Part shown: piece after piece, positions 42,657 through 51,059 of the stretch
Layout: each line of letters starts with the position of its first letter
Numbering within the stretch: the first letter of the stretch is position 1
From: DASWHF01 sp036393295
GTDB lineage: Bacteria; Pseudomonadota; Gammaproteobacteria; Acidiferrobacterales; UBA6901
DNA: 62,953 nucleotides
Assembly: GCA_036393295.1 (NCBI GenBank)
Contig: DASWHF010000175.1
Coordinates: forward strand, 1-62,953
Direction: 5' to 3'
The notes under the pieces: generated by a model
Databases searched by the model: none
Told to the model about the DNA's origin: nothing
What the model saw: the letters and a program-made list of their open reading frames with translations, nothing else
Program-made: the position numbers and the translations under genes

Positions 42657-43445
42657 TTAGCGCTTAGTCTTGTCCTGCCACTCGTAGACCTTGTCCTGCG
42701 CCGCCCGGGCATTCTTGGCGTCCGGGGCGAGCTTCAGGTATTTGTTCATCTCCGAGATGGCCAGGCCGGCGAACCCGAGCTCCCCGTAGATCAAGGCCAG
42801 ATTGAAGCGGCCCGCGGCCCACGCCGGGCTGATGTCGAGGGCCTTGCCGAAGCGGTCGACGGCGTCCCAGAGCCGCTTCTCGCGCACGGCCGTTTCGGCC
42901 TGGACCTTGAAGACGCGCGCCTCTTCGGGAATGACGAAGGCAGCGGGATCGGCACGGTATTTCTCGGCGGCGGCCTCGAAGGCGGCGGCCTTTTCCGGAG
43001 AGTCTGTGGGCGCGCCGCCGGCCATCGTCCGCCAGGCGGCGACGAACTTCTGGGACTGCGCCGCGGAGTTCCAGACGCTGAGGCTCGCGCCCCGGCAATT
43101 GATGCTGACCGAGGTGGGCGGTTGGGCCAGGAGTCGGCGCGTGACCACGGGGTTGGGCGTGTCTTGGTAGAGGCAGTAATAGGCGCCGCCGTTCTTGAGC
43201 GAGACGGTGACTGCGGTTTCGTTGACGGTGGGACGCCCCGTCTTTTCGAGGAAGGCCATGCCGCCGGCCGTGATGGGTCCCCAGTTCGAGACCTGCTTGA
43301 TGGCCGTCACGTAGTCCATCTTGGCCGCGGGCGCGACACTCGCGCCGGCCTCGGACGCTGTGGGCGCGGCCGGGCTGGTGGACGCACAACCCGTGAGCGC
43401 CGAACCGAAGACAACGAACGACAGGGCGGCGATGGAAAGGCGCAT
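42657..43445 (-). CDS. Lipoprotein with C-terminal TPR-like repeat, paralogue A
   Basis: 262-aa protein starting MRLSIAALSFVVFGSALTGC with a lipobox LTGC, so it is anchored to a periplasmic membrane face. An undefined middle (about residues 40-150) with paired cysteines (YYCLY, INCRG) precedes a helical C-terminus with the signature VFKVQAETAV...DKVYEW that is shared with three more genes downstream. Start ATG 43445 follows GAGG; a longer frame start lacks support. It is the only one of the four on the minus strand. Function unknown; TPR-like helices suggest protein contact. Confidence 0.8.
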   Translation of the reverse strand: MRLSIAALSFVVFGSALTGCASTSPAAPTASEAGASVAPAAKMDYVTAIKQVSNWGPITAGGMAFLEKTGRPTVNETAVTVSLKNGGAYYCLYQDTPNPVVTRRLLAQPPTSVSINCRGASLSVWNSAAQSQKFVAAWRTMAGGAPTDSPEKAAAFEAAAEKYRADPAAFVIPEEARVFKVQAETAVREKRLWDAVDRFGKALDISPAWAAGRFNLALIYGELGFAGLAISEMNKYLKLAPDAKNARAAQDKVYEWQDKTKR

Positions 43446-43967
43446 AGCGGTTCCTCTGTTTGAGCGGCATGAACTCGGCACGAGTCATGAGCATAGGCTT
43501 CTAATGTCCGATTATCCAGAAAGACACGATCGATACCTCGCTGGTCTTTGGCCTATCCGCTCACAAAAACGATCGGTTTCAGACCGCCTGAGGCCCCAAC
43601 CGGCCAATCACCGCGTTGACCTGCTACCGGGTTGAGCGCCGGGTTTGGCGAAATCAGCGCTGGATTTCCTCCTGTCCATCAGCGGGATGCAGCCGGAAAG
43701 CAATGCAGAGCAGGATGGCGGTGGTCGACCGGATCGGGGTGGACATGCTGTGACTTCCATGGCGACGCACGGCATGCCCGGCCAGTGTGCTGCCGCGTTG
43801 CTGCTAGTATTCAAGGTGACCGGGCCGTTCGCCGAACGGCCTGTGTGTCGCAACGACGGGGTGGGCGGGTCATGCGCGGGACATTGAAGGTGTTTGCGGT
43901 TCCCAATACCTGAGTTCTGATCAATCAAGAGCAGCATACGCAGTTTCTGCTGCGCAGAGGAAAATGC
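43446..43967. other. Intergenic region between divergent lipoprotein genes
   Basis: About 520 bp without a supported gene. Frames of 80-124 codons exist on both strands but none has a ribosome binding site, recognisable composition or similarity to neighbours. A near-perfect palindrome GGCCGTTCGCCGAACGGCC lies at 43823-43841. The stretch probably carries divergent promoters for paralogues A and B. Confidence 0.5.
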
Positions 43968-44798
43968 ATGTTCAGCAAACAATACATGAAGTTCGGCTCC
44001 ACGGCCCTGATGCTCCTCGCAGCACTGGCCGCAGGCGGGTGTGGGACGACCACCGTTTATCGGGCTACCCCTGAAGACACGCGCGATCTATCTCCCGCGC
44101 AGGCGCGCAAGCTACTGATTAAAGAAGCGCAAACCGTTAGAAACTGTGACGATCCGAGAACGGTCAGCGTGACTTACGAAAAAATTGAGGTTACCTGCGG
44201 GAAAAAGGGATATGGAATTTTTGGAGATTTTTGGAGGCCCTTCCGCGCCTTCCGGTTTGCTGACAACCCTGCGCTCGTGGCGACATTGGGGGGTGCCTAC
44301 CCCAGATATAGCGGCGATGCCTCTTGCATCAATGCCAGCGGGGGCTTCGAGGACTGCATGTTCTTCTGGACTGGCACATCCAGTCACTCCAGCGCGCGCG
44401 ACTTCGTAAGGGCGTGGTATGTACTGGCTCGCGCGGGCGTAGTCGATCCCGCGCAGGAGGCCGCCTTTGAGAGCGTGGTCCAGGGTTACCGCAATGCTTC
44501 CGTTAAACCACAGTTGCCCGAAGAGGCGGTGAAATACAAGGTTCAGGCCGAACTGGCGGTCCAGCAAAAGCGCTTCGACGATGCGATAGATCTCTACGAG
44601 CAGGCGTTGGGTATCGCACCGTGGTGGCCAGCCGGGCACTATAACCGCGGCCTGATTCTGGGTGAACTACAGGATTACAAGGAGGGCATTCGGGCGCTGC
44701 AGAAGTACCTCAAGCTCGAACCCGACGCTTCCAATGCCCGTGCCGTGCAGCTCAAGATTTACCAGTGGGAGAGTCTGGTGCCGCGAGCAGCAAAATAG
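43968..44798 (+). CDS. Lipoprotein with C-terminal TPR-like repeat, paralogue B
   Basis: 276-aa protein with a lipoprotein signal ending LAAGGC (Cys 25). After it comes a segment LSPAQARKLLIKEAQ followed by beta-rich sequence and cysteines (VTCGKK, SCINASGG, EDCMFF), then the shared C-terminus YKVQAELAVQQKR, IAPWWPAGHYNRG and NARAVQLKIYQW. The gene is clearly less GC-rich than the sulfur and respiratory genes around it, a sign of separate origin. It is followed after 62 bp by paralogue C. Confidence 0.8.
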   Translation: MFSKQYMKFGSTALMLLAALAAGGCGTTTVYRATPEDTRDLSPAQARKLLIKEAQTVRNCDDPRTVSVTYEKIEVTCGKKGYGIFGDFWRPFRAFRFADNPALVATLGGAYPRYSGDASCINASGGFEDCMFFWTGTSSHSSARDFVRAWYVLARAGVVDPAQEAAFESVVQGYRNASVKPQLPEEAVKYKVQAELAVQQKRFDDAIDLYEQALGIAPWWPAGHYNRGLILGELQDYKEGIRALQKYLKLEPDASNARAVQLKIYQWESLVPRAAK

Positions 44799-44860
44799 TC
44801 CCAAGAGGGCCTGGATCGAGAGACGAACCGCGATTGCTCGAAAATACGGGAGATAAAACG

Positions 44861-45646
44861 ATGAAAACTGTTCACGGGTGGTTGAAGTCAATACTCTGCC
44901 TTGCCATGTTCGTACTACTCGCATCATGCGGTGGCACATACTATATACCCACCGACAGCACGGCTGGGAACATGAGCGTCAAACAGGCGCGCAATTTACT
45001 CGCTACAGAGTTAAAAGGATCCTTAATTCTCAATTCCGGTCGGATCGTACCTATAACCGATGTGCGCGCGAGGTCGAACAGGTTGATTGTCACGGATGAA
45101 AATGGCAAACAAAGTATTTTCATATACCGCGAGCTTCCTCAGATATCCGTTGGCCTAGGAGGGCTTGAAGTTGGATGGGTTCTTATGTTGGCAGGCCAAC
45201 ACACATTTTCTTTAGGGCGCATATCAAGTGGCAATCGCGACGACGTTCCGAACGCCCTTCATGTGCTCCAGCAGAACGCGATAAAACAGAAAAACGAATC
45301 TGACGAATATAAAGCAAGGTTTGTGGCGTCGCTGGCCGACTATCGCAAAAAGGCCGCTGCAAACATCGCGTTTCCTGAAGAGGCCAACAAATACAAGGTA
45401 CAGGCCGAGGGTGCGGTGCGCGACAAGGCGTTCGATGATGCCGCTGACTTCTATGCCGCGGCGCTAAACATTGCACCGTGGTGGCCGGTTGGGCACTTCA
45501 ACCGCGCGCTGGTGCTGGGTGAGGCGGGTGAATACGAATTAGCCAGACGCGAGATGAATTACTACCTGCAACTCGTGCCCGACGCACCCAACGCCCGCGC
45601 GGCGCAGGATAAAATATACGATTGGGGAAGATTGGATTCCAAATAG
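44861..45646 (+). CDS. Lipoprotein with C-terminal TPR-like repeat, paralogue C
   Basis: 261-aa protein starting MKTVHGWLKSILCLAMF with lipobox LLASC. The middle contains MSVKQARNLLATEL, then a beta-rich part (ITDVRARSNRLIVTD) that in pattern resembles small PH-like domains. The C-terminus has YKVQAEGAVRDKA, IAPWWPVGHFNRA and NARAAQDKIYDW. Start ATG 44861 after GGGAGATAAAACG; this leader is nearly the same as that of paralogue D (AGAGAGATAAAACA), showing that C and D arose by segmental duplication. Lower GC than the window average. Confidence 0.8.
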   Translation: MKTVHGWLKSILCLAMFVLLASCGGTYYIPTDSTAGNMSVKQARNLLATELKGSLILNSGRIVPITDVRARSNRLIVTDENGKQSIFIYRELPQISVGLGGLEVGWVLMLAGQHTFSLGRISSGNRDDVPNALHVLQQNAIKQKNESDEYKARFVASLADYRKKAAANIAFPEEANKYKVQAEGAVRDKAFDDAADFYAAALNIAPWWPVGHFNRALVLGEAGEYELARREMNYYLQLVPDAPNARAAQDKIYDWGRLDSK

Positions 45647-45648
45647 GA

Positions 45649-45756
45649 TTAAGGAAACTCTGAATAATTCGATGTAGGGTGCGTCCCACGCACCATTTTG
45701 TCGATCGGTGCGCAGGGCGCACCCTACATTTTTTGAATTAATCAGAGGCTCCTTAA
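45649..45756. mobile_element. 108-bp MITE-like element
   Basis: Ends are 22-bp inverted repeats, TTAAGGAAACTCTGAATAATTC and the complement of GAATTAATCAGAGGCTCCTTAA, matching at 19 of 22 positions. The centre is a 54-bp palindrome (45674-45727) starting GTAGGGTGCGTCCC, the same core as at 13396-13449. There is no coding capacity. It sits between paralogue C and the decayed peptidase 5' end. Confidence 0.85.
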
Positions 45757-45787
45757 GTAAACAGACGGCCCGTATCGGAGATTGACC

Positions 45788-45905
45788 ATGTTGAGTAGCA
45801 AGTTGAACATCGCGCTGTTTGCGCATCGTGGCGATGCTGGTAATCGTGTCCACCGCAGCACGCGCGGCACGGAGGTGGGCGATGAGGCGCGGTATCATCC
45901 GTAGC
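45788..45905 (+). pseudogene. Decayed duplicate of the 5' end of the downstream peptidase gene
   Basis: The stretch from TTGACCATG at 45782 reads MLSSKLNIALFA and then, after a 1-bp insertion, VAMLVIVSTAARAAR. It matches the intact gene at 46730 (MLNSKKNIALFALVAMLAI...) almost base for base over about 75 bp, including the TTGACC leader. Only the signal-peptide region remains, and it is frameshifted. It shows that a lipoprotein-plus-peptidase unit was duplicated and the first peptidase copy lost. Confidence 0.85.
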
Positions 45906-45938
45906 ATGGTGTTGTTCGCGAACAAGAGAGATAAAACA

Positions 45939-46727
45939 ATGAAAACTGTTTACAGATGGCTGGCGCCACTGGCGCTTCTGCCGACCCTGCTGACGGGATG
46001 TGCCAGTGCGCCACCGGTTCCGCTGGCGCCCAGCCCGGAACCAATGAGCGTCCGGCGCGCGGTGGACCTGCTGGGCGCGGTGTACGTGGCATCCGACAAC
46101 CTGAAGGGGACGCCGTCGGGTCTGCGCGTCGACGCTACGGGCCTGACACTAAGAATTGCCCGCGACAGTGGCGTCGTTGAGGTGGCATGCCCGTATGCCG
46201 CTGCACCCAATCCCCTGCTCGACAGCAGCCGGTTGTGGCCGGCGCTGACGATTGCTTGCCGGGTCGACAACAAAGCTACCACGTACCCATTCCTGATGGT
46301 CTTTCCGGCCAAAAATGCAACGCCGCCGGAATACGCGCGCGCCTGGCAGGTGATGCGGGCGTTGGCAGCACCGGAGACACCGGAAGAAACTGCCGCATTT
46401 ATTGCGGCGCTAGCCGGTTTTCACGCCGGCAAGGTGGGCCCCAGCGTCGGCGAGGCGGTGCGCCCGTACAAGGTAGCCGCCGAGCTGGCCGTAAAGGACA
46501 AGCGGCTCTGGGATGCGGCGGACGAGTTCGCACAGGGTCTCGCCCTCGCGCCCTGGTGGCCGCAGGGCAATTTCAACCTGGCGCTCGTCTACGGGGAGTT
46601 GCGCGCGTATCCGCTGGCGGCACGTTATATGCAGCGTTATCTCGAACTGGTTCCGGACGCTGCCAACGCGCGGGCCGCGCAGGACAAGGTCTACGAATGG
46701 ACCGCCGCACAGCGCGCTGGAGGTTGA
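45939..46727 (+). CDS. Lipoprotein with C-terminal TPR-like repeat, paralogue D
   Basis: 262-aa protein starting MKTVYRWLAPLALLP with lipobox LLTGC. Contains MSVRRAVDLLGAVY, a beta-rich middle with two cysteines (EVACPYAA, TIACRVD), and the shared C-terminus PYKVAAELAVKDKR, LAPWWPQGNFNLA and NARAAQDKVYEW. Start ATG 45939 chosen for its signal peptide and AGAGAG; upstream codons overlap the peptidase relic. The peptidase gene begins 2 bp after its stop, so the two are cotranslated and probably act together. Confidence 0.82.
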   Translation: MKTVYRWLAPLALLPTLLTGCASAPPVPLAPSPEPMSVRRAVDLLGAVYVASDNLKGTPSGLRVDATGLTLRIARDSGVVEVACPYAAAPNPLLDSSRLWPALTIACRVDNKATTYPFLMVFPAKNATPPEYARAWQVMRALAAPETPEETAAFIAALAGFHAGKVGPSVGEAVRPYKVAAELAVKDKRLWDAADEFAQGLALAPWWPQGNFNLALVYGELRAYPLAARYMQRYLELVPDAANARAAQDKVYEWTAAQRAGG

Positions 46728-46729
46728 CC

Positions 46730-48364
46730 ATGCTGAACAGCAAGAAGAACATCGCGCTGTTTGCGCTCGTGGCGATGCTGGCGATCGCCCCCGGCGCGGC
46801 GCGCGCCGCGAACTGCGGTGGAGAGCCTTCGGTCTCAAGCGCATCTTCCTTTCAGACCTGGAGGCGATGGTGCAGCTGCATGGGCGGTACGTCCGCCAGC
46901 AACCTCAACGACGCGCAGCGGCAAGGCGGTTGCCGCCTGCCGAGCGGCTCGGGTTCGTCTTCGAGTTCGGCCCCAAGCGGCGATTCGATAGGCACGATCA
47001 TCGGCACTGAGATCGGCAAGGCGCTTTCCGATGCGCTGTTCGGCAATCCCGAAACAGAGGCCAGACGTCGGGCAGAAGAGAGCGCGCGCGCAGAACAACA
47101 ACGCCGCGCCGCAGAGGAGGCGAACAGAAAGCAGGAGGAACAGAAGCAAAGGCTCCTCGGTGGCATGATGGGCGTCGACAGTTCACCGCCCCTGGGTCTT
47201 ATGGACGTTGGTTCCGGCCCCGAGCTTGGCCTGATGACCGATAGCGACTCCGCCATCGCACCGTCAGCCAAGGCCGTCTCACCTGCCGGTAAAAAGAGTT
47301 CGAGCTTTACCAGGGGTTTCGAGCACGCAAGCCAGTGCATCTCGCAAAATGCCGGTCCAGCCTGCGCTGGAGTCACCGCCGATCAACAGCAGGGCTGTGT
47401 GGCGGACTACCGTGGCGGTTACGACTCGGGCAGCATACAAAGAAAACTTGTTCTGCAGGAGGCCTATCAGGCCGGGCAAGGCGCCGCCGCGCGGGGTGAA
47501 CTTGCCAATGGCGCCTCGGACGCGCGCGCGTTGGGGCCCTGTCGGACCGATTGGATCATGGCTTACAACAACGGATATGGGGTGAAGGCTCAGCCGCTAA
47601 CGGGAGCCAAACCGGCAGGCGCCGCTGTGGACACCAGGGACCCGGAGGTGGTGCGCATCATCAATGAGATGAATGCCTTGGCGAAACGCCTGGGATGGAG
47701 CACGGAAGAGCAAGGCCGCCTCGCCAAGGCTCTGAACAGCCTGGGCGCCGATGGTACCCAAGGCGTGACCGACGTACAGATTCGCCGCGCCTGGCAGGAT
47801 GTCCTGGTTCGTGGGCAGGACGGGGACATCGCGCGGAAAGCCGCCCAAGGCGATGGGCCGGGACTTTCTGGAGCCGGCAAGCAGTCCTTCGAGGATTGCA
47901 CGATCTTTGCGCTGGCCAATGCGTCGGGTTTGCCTTACTCGGTTGTAGCCGCGCGCGCGACCAAACTCATAGGCGAGGGCGAATGGCGCGATGCCGCCGC
48001 ACGGGCGAATCCTCAAAAGGCCATCGAACAGAAAGGCCTCATCGGTGGAGAAGTGGTCATGCTGGCCGAAGCCTTCGGTCAGGCCGAGGTGGTGCCCAGT
48101 TCGGCCTTCGCCAAGACTCTGAAGCAAGGTCGCCCGGTGATGGTAAACGTGGTGCCCCAAAGCGGGAACGTTGAGGGCGGGCACGAAGTGGTGCTCACCA
48201 AAGCCTTTCAACATGGCGGGGAAACCTGGTACGAGATGGTGGATTCCAATCAGGGTGCCCAGCGGCGGCTTTATCTGAGCACCAAGGAACTGAATACGAT
48301 GCTGCAAGAAAATGGCGTGGCCTTCCACCCGGAACCGGGAACGACCACTAAGATTCTTCACTAG
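46730..48364 (+). CDS. Secreted papain-like cysteine peptidase candidate
   Basis: 544-aa protein with a Sec signal peptide (MLNSKKNIALFALVAML, cleavage near ARAA), a cysteine-rich N-terminal segment (C29, C48, C50, C68), a Ser-rich linker (73-85), a charged coiled coil (about 107-142), a second Cys-containing segment (203-271), and a C-terminal domain (about 385-530) that looks like a papain-like fold: C390 in FEDCTIFALANASG, H485 in GGHEVVLTKAF and D505/N507 in MVDSNQGA. Order and spacing fit a C39-like or related peptidase, but I cannot name the family. It follows paralogue D by 2 bp. Substrate unknown. Confidence 0.75.
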   Translation: MLNSKKNIALFALVAMLAIAPGAARAANCGGEPSVSSASSFQTWRRWCSCMGGTSASNLNDAQRQGGCRLPSGSGSSSSSAPSGDSIGTIIGTEIGKALSDALFGNPETEARRRAEESARAEQQRRAAEEANRKQEEQKQRLLGGMMGVDSSPPLGLMDVGSGPELGLMTDSDSAIAPSAKAVSPAGKKSSSFTRGFEHASQCISQNAGPACAGVTADQQQGCVADYRGGYDSGSIQRKLVLQEAYQAGQGAAARGELANGASDARALGPCRTDWIMAYNNGYGVKAQPLTGAKPAGAAVDTRDPEVVRIINEMNALAKRLGWSTEEQGRLAKALNSLGADGTQGVTDVQIRRAWQDVLVRGQDGDIARKAAQGDGPGLSGAGKQSFEDCTIFALANASGLPYSVVAARATKLIGEGEWRDAAARANPQKAIEQKGLIGGEVVMLAEAFGQAEVVPSSAFAKTLKQGRPVMVNVVPQSGNVEGGHEVVLTKAFQHGGETWYEMVDSNQGAQRRLYLSTKELNTMLQENGVAFHPEPGTTTKILH

Positions 48365-48869
48365 CGCGGGTGCCAACAATCTCAGGCCTTGCAATGAAAC
48401 ACCGAACTAGACGGGTCCCTGCTGCGTATGCGCCAAGGTCCCGCCACGGCGAGGTTTTTCTCGGTGCCCCGCGCCCGGGCCGGGTAACGGTGATCCTTGG
48501 CTGTCCGCCCGTACTTGTATTTGTTTGCCCGCAGTAGTTAGATACTCCCATCGGGCCCGATGCGGCGATTCGCCGCGGGTCCTGTTGATCCACATCAATG
48601 TTTTCGTCCCGCCGCTGAAGCAAAAAGACCCGATGCCGGAGACTGTCTGCGCCGGCTGACCGTATAAGCAATTCCTGATCCGTTTCGCCACGCGCGCCGC
48701 GGACATCAAGAGGATGAGGAGAAATGTGAGCGTGCCTGCACGCCGTCGTGCGCCGTCGCCACCGGCCCCCGGAGCCGGGGGATCGTCGGCGTGTGCGCAC
48801 ACCCTCCTGTCCGATTGCTTGCGGGTACTTACCTGTTTTGTCCCTCGTGTCCCGACTAGGAGGTGTCAC
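48365..48869. other. Intergenic leader region upstream of fccA
   Basis: About 500 bp without a supported gene. It holds the FNR box at 48585-48598. A GTG-started frame at 48726 runs in phase into fccA but would hide the fccA signal peptide, so it is not taken as coding. Confidence 0.5.
48585..48598. promoter_or_regulatory. FNR box upstream of fccAB
   Basis: TTGAT-CCAC-ATCAA is a perfect match to the FNR consensus TTGAT-N4-ATCAA. It lies about 270 bp before fccA; a start about 41.5 bp downstream of the centre would give a long leader. FNR is encoded in this window at 53994. Confidence 0.8.
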
Positions 48870-49190
48870 ATGAAATCCAAGCTGTTGCTTCCACTGCTGC
48901 CGTTGACGGCGGCGCTCGCCCTGGGTGCGGCGCCGGCCGCCGGCGCCGAGATCAGCCCCACGGCGGCGGCCAACATGGCCAACAACTGCTTCGCCTGCCA
49001 CGGGCCGGACGGTCGCAGCCCCGGGACCATGCCCAGCCTGCACCAGCTGACCGCCCAGAACATGACCGCACTGCTCAAGCAGTTCAAGACCGGCGAGCGG
49101 CCGTCGACGGTGATGGGGCGGCACGCCAAAGGTTACAGCGACGCAGAGATCGAGGCGCTGGCGGAATACATCGCCGGCTTGCAGAAATAA
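48870..49190 (+). CDS. fccA: Sulfide dehydrogenase cytochrome subunit FccA-like (c-type cytochrome)
   Basis: 106-aa periplasmic monoheme cytochrome c with a Sec signal peptide (MKSKLLLPLL..., cleavage near AAGAE) and heme motif C40-FA-C43-H44. Methionines in the TMPS and VMGRH regions are candidate axial ligands. It accepts electrons from FccB and passes them towards the oxidase. The ATG at 48870 is set by AGGAGGTG. Shorter than diheme FccA of Allochromatium, as in many nonphototrophic sulfur oxidisers. fccB follows by 9 bp. Confidence 0.88.
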   Translation: MKSKLLLPLLPLTAALALGAAPAAGAEISPTAAANMANNCFACHGPDGRSPGTMPSLHQLTAQNMTALLKQFKTGERPSTVMGRHAKGYSDAEIEALAEYIAGLQK

Positions 49191-49199
49191 GGAGGCGCC

Positions 49200-50489
49200 A
49201 TGAGCAGAATCAATCGCAGAGATTTCATGAGGCTGGTGGGCGGCGCCGGCGCGGCGTCCGCGCTCGGTGTGCTCGGCCATGTGCCGGTCGCACGCGGCAA
49301 GTCGGGCGGCCAGGTGGTGGTGATCGGCGGCGGTTTCGGCGGCGCGACCTGCGCGAAATACCTGCGCAAGGCCGATCCCGGCATTGCCGTGACCCTGGTC
49401 GAGCGCGATCCGCGCTTCATCACCTGCCCGTTCAGCAATCTGGTGCTGGGCGGGCTGCGTACCATGGATTCCATCACCCATGGCTACGACGCCCTGCGGA
49501 CGCGCCACGGCGTCAACGTGGTCAAGGACGAGGTGACCGCCATCGATCCGGTCGGCAAGAAGGTCACGCTCAAGAGCGGCAAGACCCTGAAGTACGACCG
49601 CCTGGTGGTCTCGCCCGGTATCGATTTCAAATGGGGCGCCATCAAGGGCTATGACCCGAAGGCGGCGCAGGTCATGCCGCACGCCTGGAAGGCCGGTCCG
49701 CAGACCGTGCTGCTGCGCAAGCAGCTCGAGGCGATGAAGGACGGTGGCACGTTCATTCTGGCGACACCGCCCAATCCGTTCCGCTGCCCACCCGGGCCGT
49801 ACGAGCGCGTCAGCATGGTGGCGCACTATCTGAAGGCGAGCAAGCCGAAGTCGAAGATCCTTATCCTCGACAACAACGACAAGTTCTCCAAGCAGGGCTT
49901 GTTCCAGAAGGGCTGGGAGGAGCTGTATCCCGGTATGGTCGAGTGGGTCGCCGGCAGCAAGGGCGGTGTGGTCAAGGCGGTCGACACCAAGACGATGATC
50001 GTCAAGGGCGAGCTCGATGACCACAAGGGCGCGGTGGTGAACATCATCCCGGCGCAGACCGCCGGGCAACTCGCCATCAAGGCGGGCTTGACGAACGAAA
50101 CCGGCTGGTGCCCGGTCGATCCCAAGACCTTCGAATCGACCATCCATCCCGGCGTGCACGTCATCGGTGATTCGTCGATCGCCGGGGAGCTGCCCAAGTC
50201 GGGCTTTGCCGCCAACAGCGAGGCCAAGATCTGCGCCAACGCCATCGTCGCGATGTTCCGCGGAGACAGTGTTGCCGACGCCTCCTACGTCAACACCTGC
50301 TACAGCCTGCTGGCGCCGGACTACGGCATCTCGGTTGCCGCCGTGTACCGGGTGACGGACAAGGGCATCACGTCGGTCGAGGGGGCCGGCGGCGTGAGTC
50401 CGGCGGACGCCAGCCGCGGCTTCCGCCAGGATGAGGCCAAGTACGCGGTCGGCTGGTACCAGAGCATCACCGCCGACATCTGGGCCTGA
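49200..50489 (+). CDS. fccB: Flavocytochrome c sulfide dehydrogenase, flavoprotein subunit FccB
   Basis: Periplasmic FAD enzyme oxidising sulfide. The 429-aa protein begins with a twin-arginine signal (NRRDFMRLVGG), followed by the FAD motif VVIGGGFGGATCAKYL, the redox-active cysteines in ITCPFSN and RCPPGPYERV, and GDSSIAGELPKSGFAANSEA near the end. The C-terminal FCSD-flavin domain is complete. Tat export fits folding with FAD in the cytoplasm. Confidence 0.95.
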   Translation: MSRINRRDFMRLVGGAGAASALGVLGHVPVARGKSGGQVVVIGGGFGGATCAKYLRKADPGIAVTLVERDPRFITCPFSNLVLGGLRTMDSITHGYDALRTRHGVNVVKDEVTAIDPVGKKVTLKSGKTLKYDRLVVSPGIDFKWGAIKGYDPKAAQVMPHAWKAGPQTVLLRKQLEAMKDGGTFILATPPNPFRCPPGPYERVSMVAHYLKASKPKSKILILDNNDKFSKQGLFQKGWEELYPGMVEWVAGSKGGVVKAVDTKTMIVKGELDDHKGAVVNIIPAQTAGQLAIKAGLTNETGWCPVDPKTFESTIHPGVHVIGDSSIAGELPKSGFAANSEAKICANAIVAMFRGDSVADASYVNTCYSLLAPDYGISVAAVYRVTDKGITSVEGAGGVSPADASRGFRQDEAKYAVGWYQSITADIWA

Positions 50490-50593
50490 CAACCTGCCTG
50501 AAGCGGGATAGCCGGGCCGCCGCGCGCACAGGGAGCGTGCGTCGCAGGCGGCGCCCGATACTGACACGAAAATTGTCGGAATCGGCCGGCCGG

Positions 50594-50622
50594 TTGACAG
50601 TCGCGGGGGCCGGCGGTAGGAG
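50594..50622 (+). promoter_or_regulatory. Possible sigma-70 promoter of the 72-aa gene
   Basis: A perfect -35 TTGACA (50594-50599) is followed after 17 bases by TAGGAG (50617-50622), a weak -10. It lies about 150 bp before the small gene at 50771. Confidence 0.4.
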
Positions 50623-50770
50623 TAGAGGCCCGCCGGCCGTATCCGGCCGGCATTCGCGGGTGCCCTGCCAGCGATGGGTTGCAGTGCAGTCCGACCGGGA
50701 AACGGCGGTCCCTGGAAGGATGCCAATCCATCGGCCCTGGGAGCGGCACCGGTCAACAAGGAGGAGACTC

Positions 50771-50989
50771 ATGCGCACCGAAACCACCGATCCGATCACC
50801 GGCAAGACCTTGAAGAACCCCGAGGGTCATCCGTTCGTCATCGAAGGCGAGGGCGAGTCGGCGCTCAAGATCTACTTCGAGAACGAGGAGAGCAAGCAGG
50901 CCTATCTCGAGATCGAGACCGAGCATCCGGGCGAGGATTTCCAAACGAATCTCGACAATCCGCAGCCCATGGGTGGCGACAAGCGATAG
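50771..50989 (+). CDS. Small acidic hypothetical protein (72 aa)
   Basis: Acidic soluble protein starting MRTETTDPITGKTLKNPEG with AAGGAGGAG upstream, so translation is likely. It has no cysteine, signal peptide or membrane segment. The sequence VIEGEGESALKIYFENEESKQAYLEIE reads in a beta-alpha pattern, as if a small regulatory or carrier domain. I do not recognise a family. It lies between fccB and the convergent ccoS, with its own promoter candidate. Confidence 0.7.
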   Translation: MRTETTDPITGKTLKNPEGHPFVIEGEGESALKIYFENEESKQAYLEIETEHPGEDFQTNLDNPQPMGGDKR

Positions 50990-51059
50990 CCGGCCGGCGG
51001 TTGGCGCCGCCGGCGTTCCGGCTTCCCCACAGCGGCGCACACGCACCGAAGTCCGTGCT

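Noticed and set aside
43608..43982. 124-codon minus-strand frame and an 80-codon plus-strand frame between paralogues A and B
   Set aside because: Neither has a ribosome binding site, motif or support from neighbouring genes; the region better fits divergent promoters.
48348..50759. 803-codon minus-strand frame opposite fccAB
   Set aside because: Antisense shadow: the plus strand has signal peptides, a heme motif and an FAD motif with ribosome binding sites; the minus frame has no recognisable domain.
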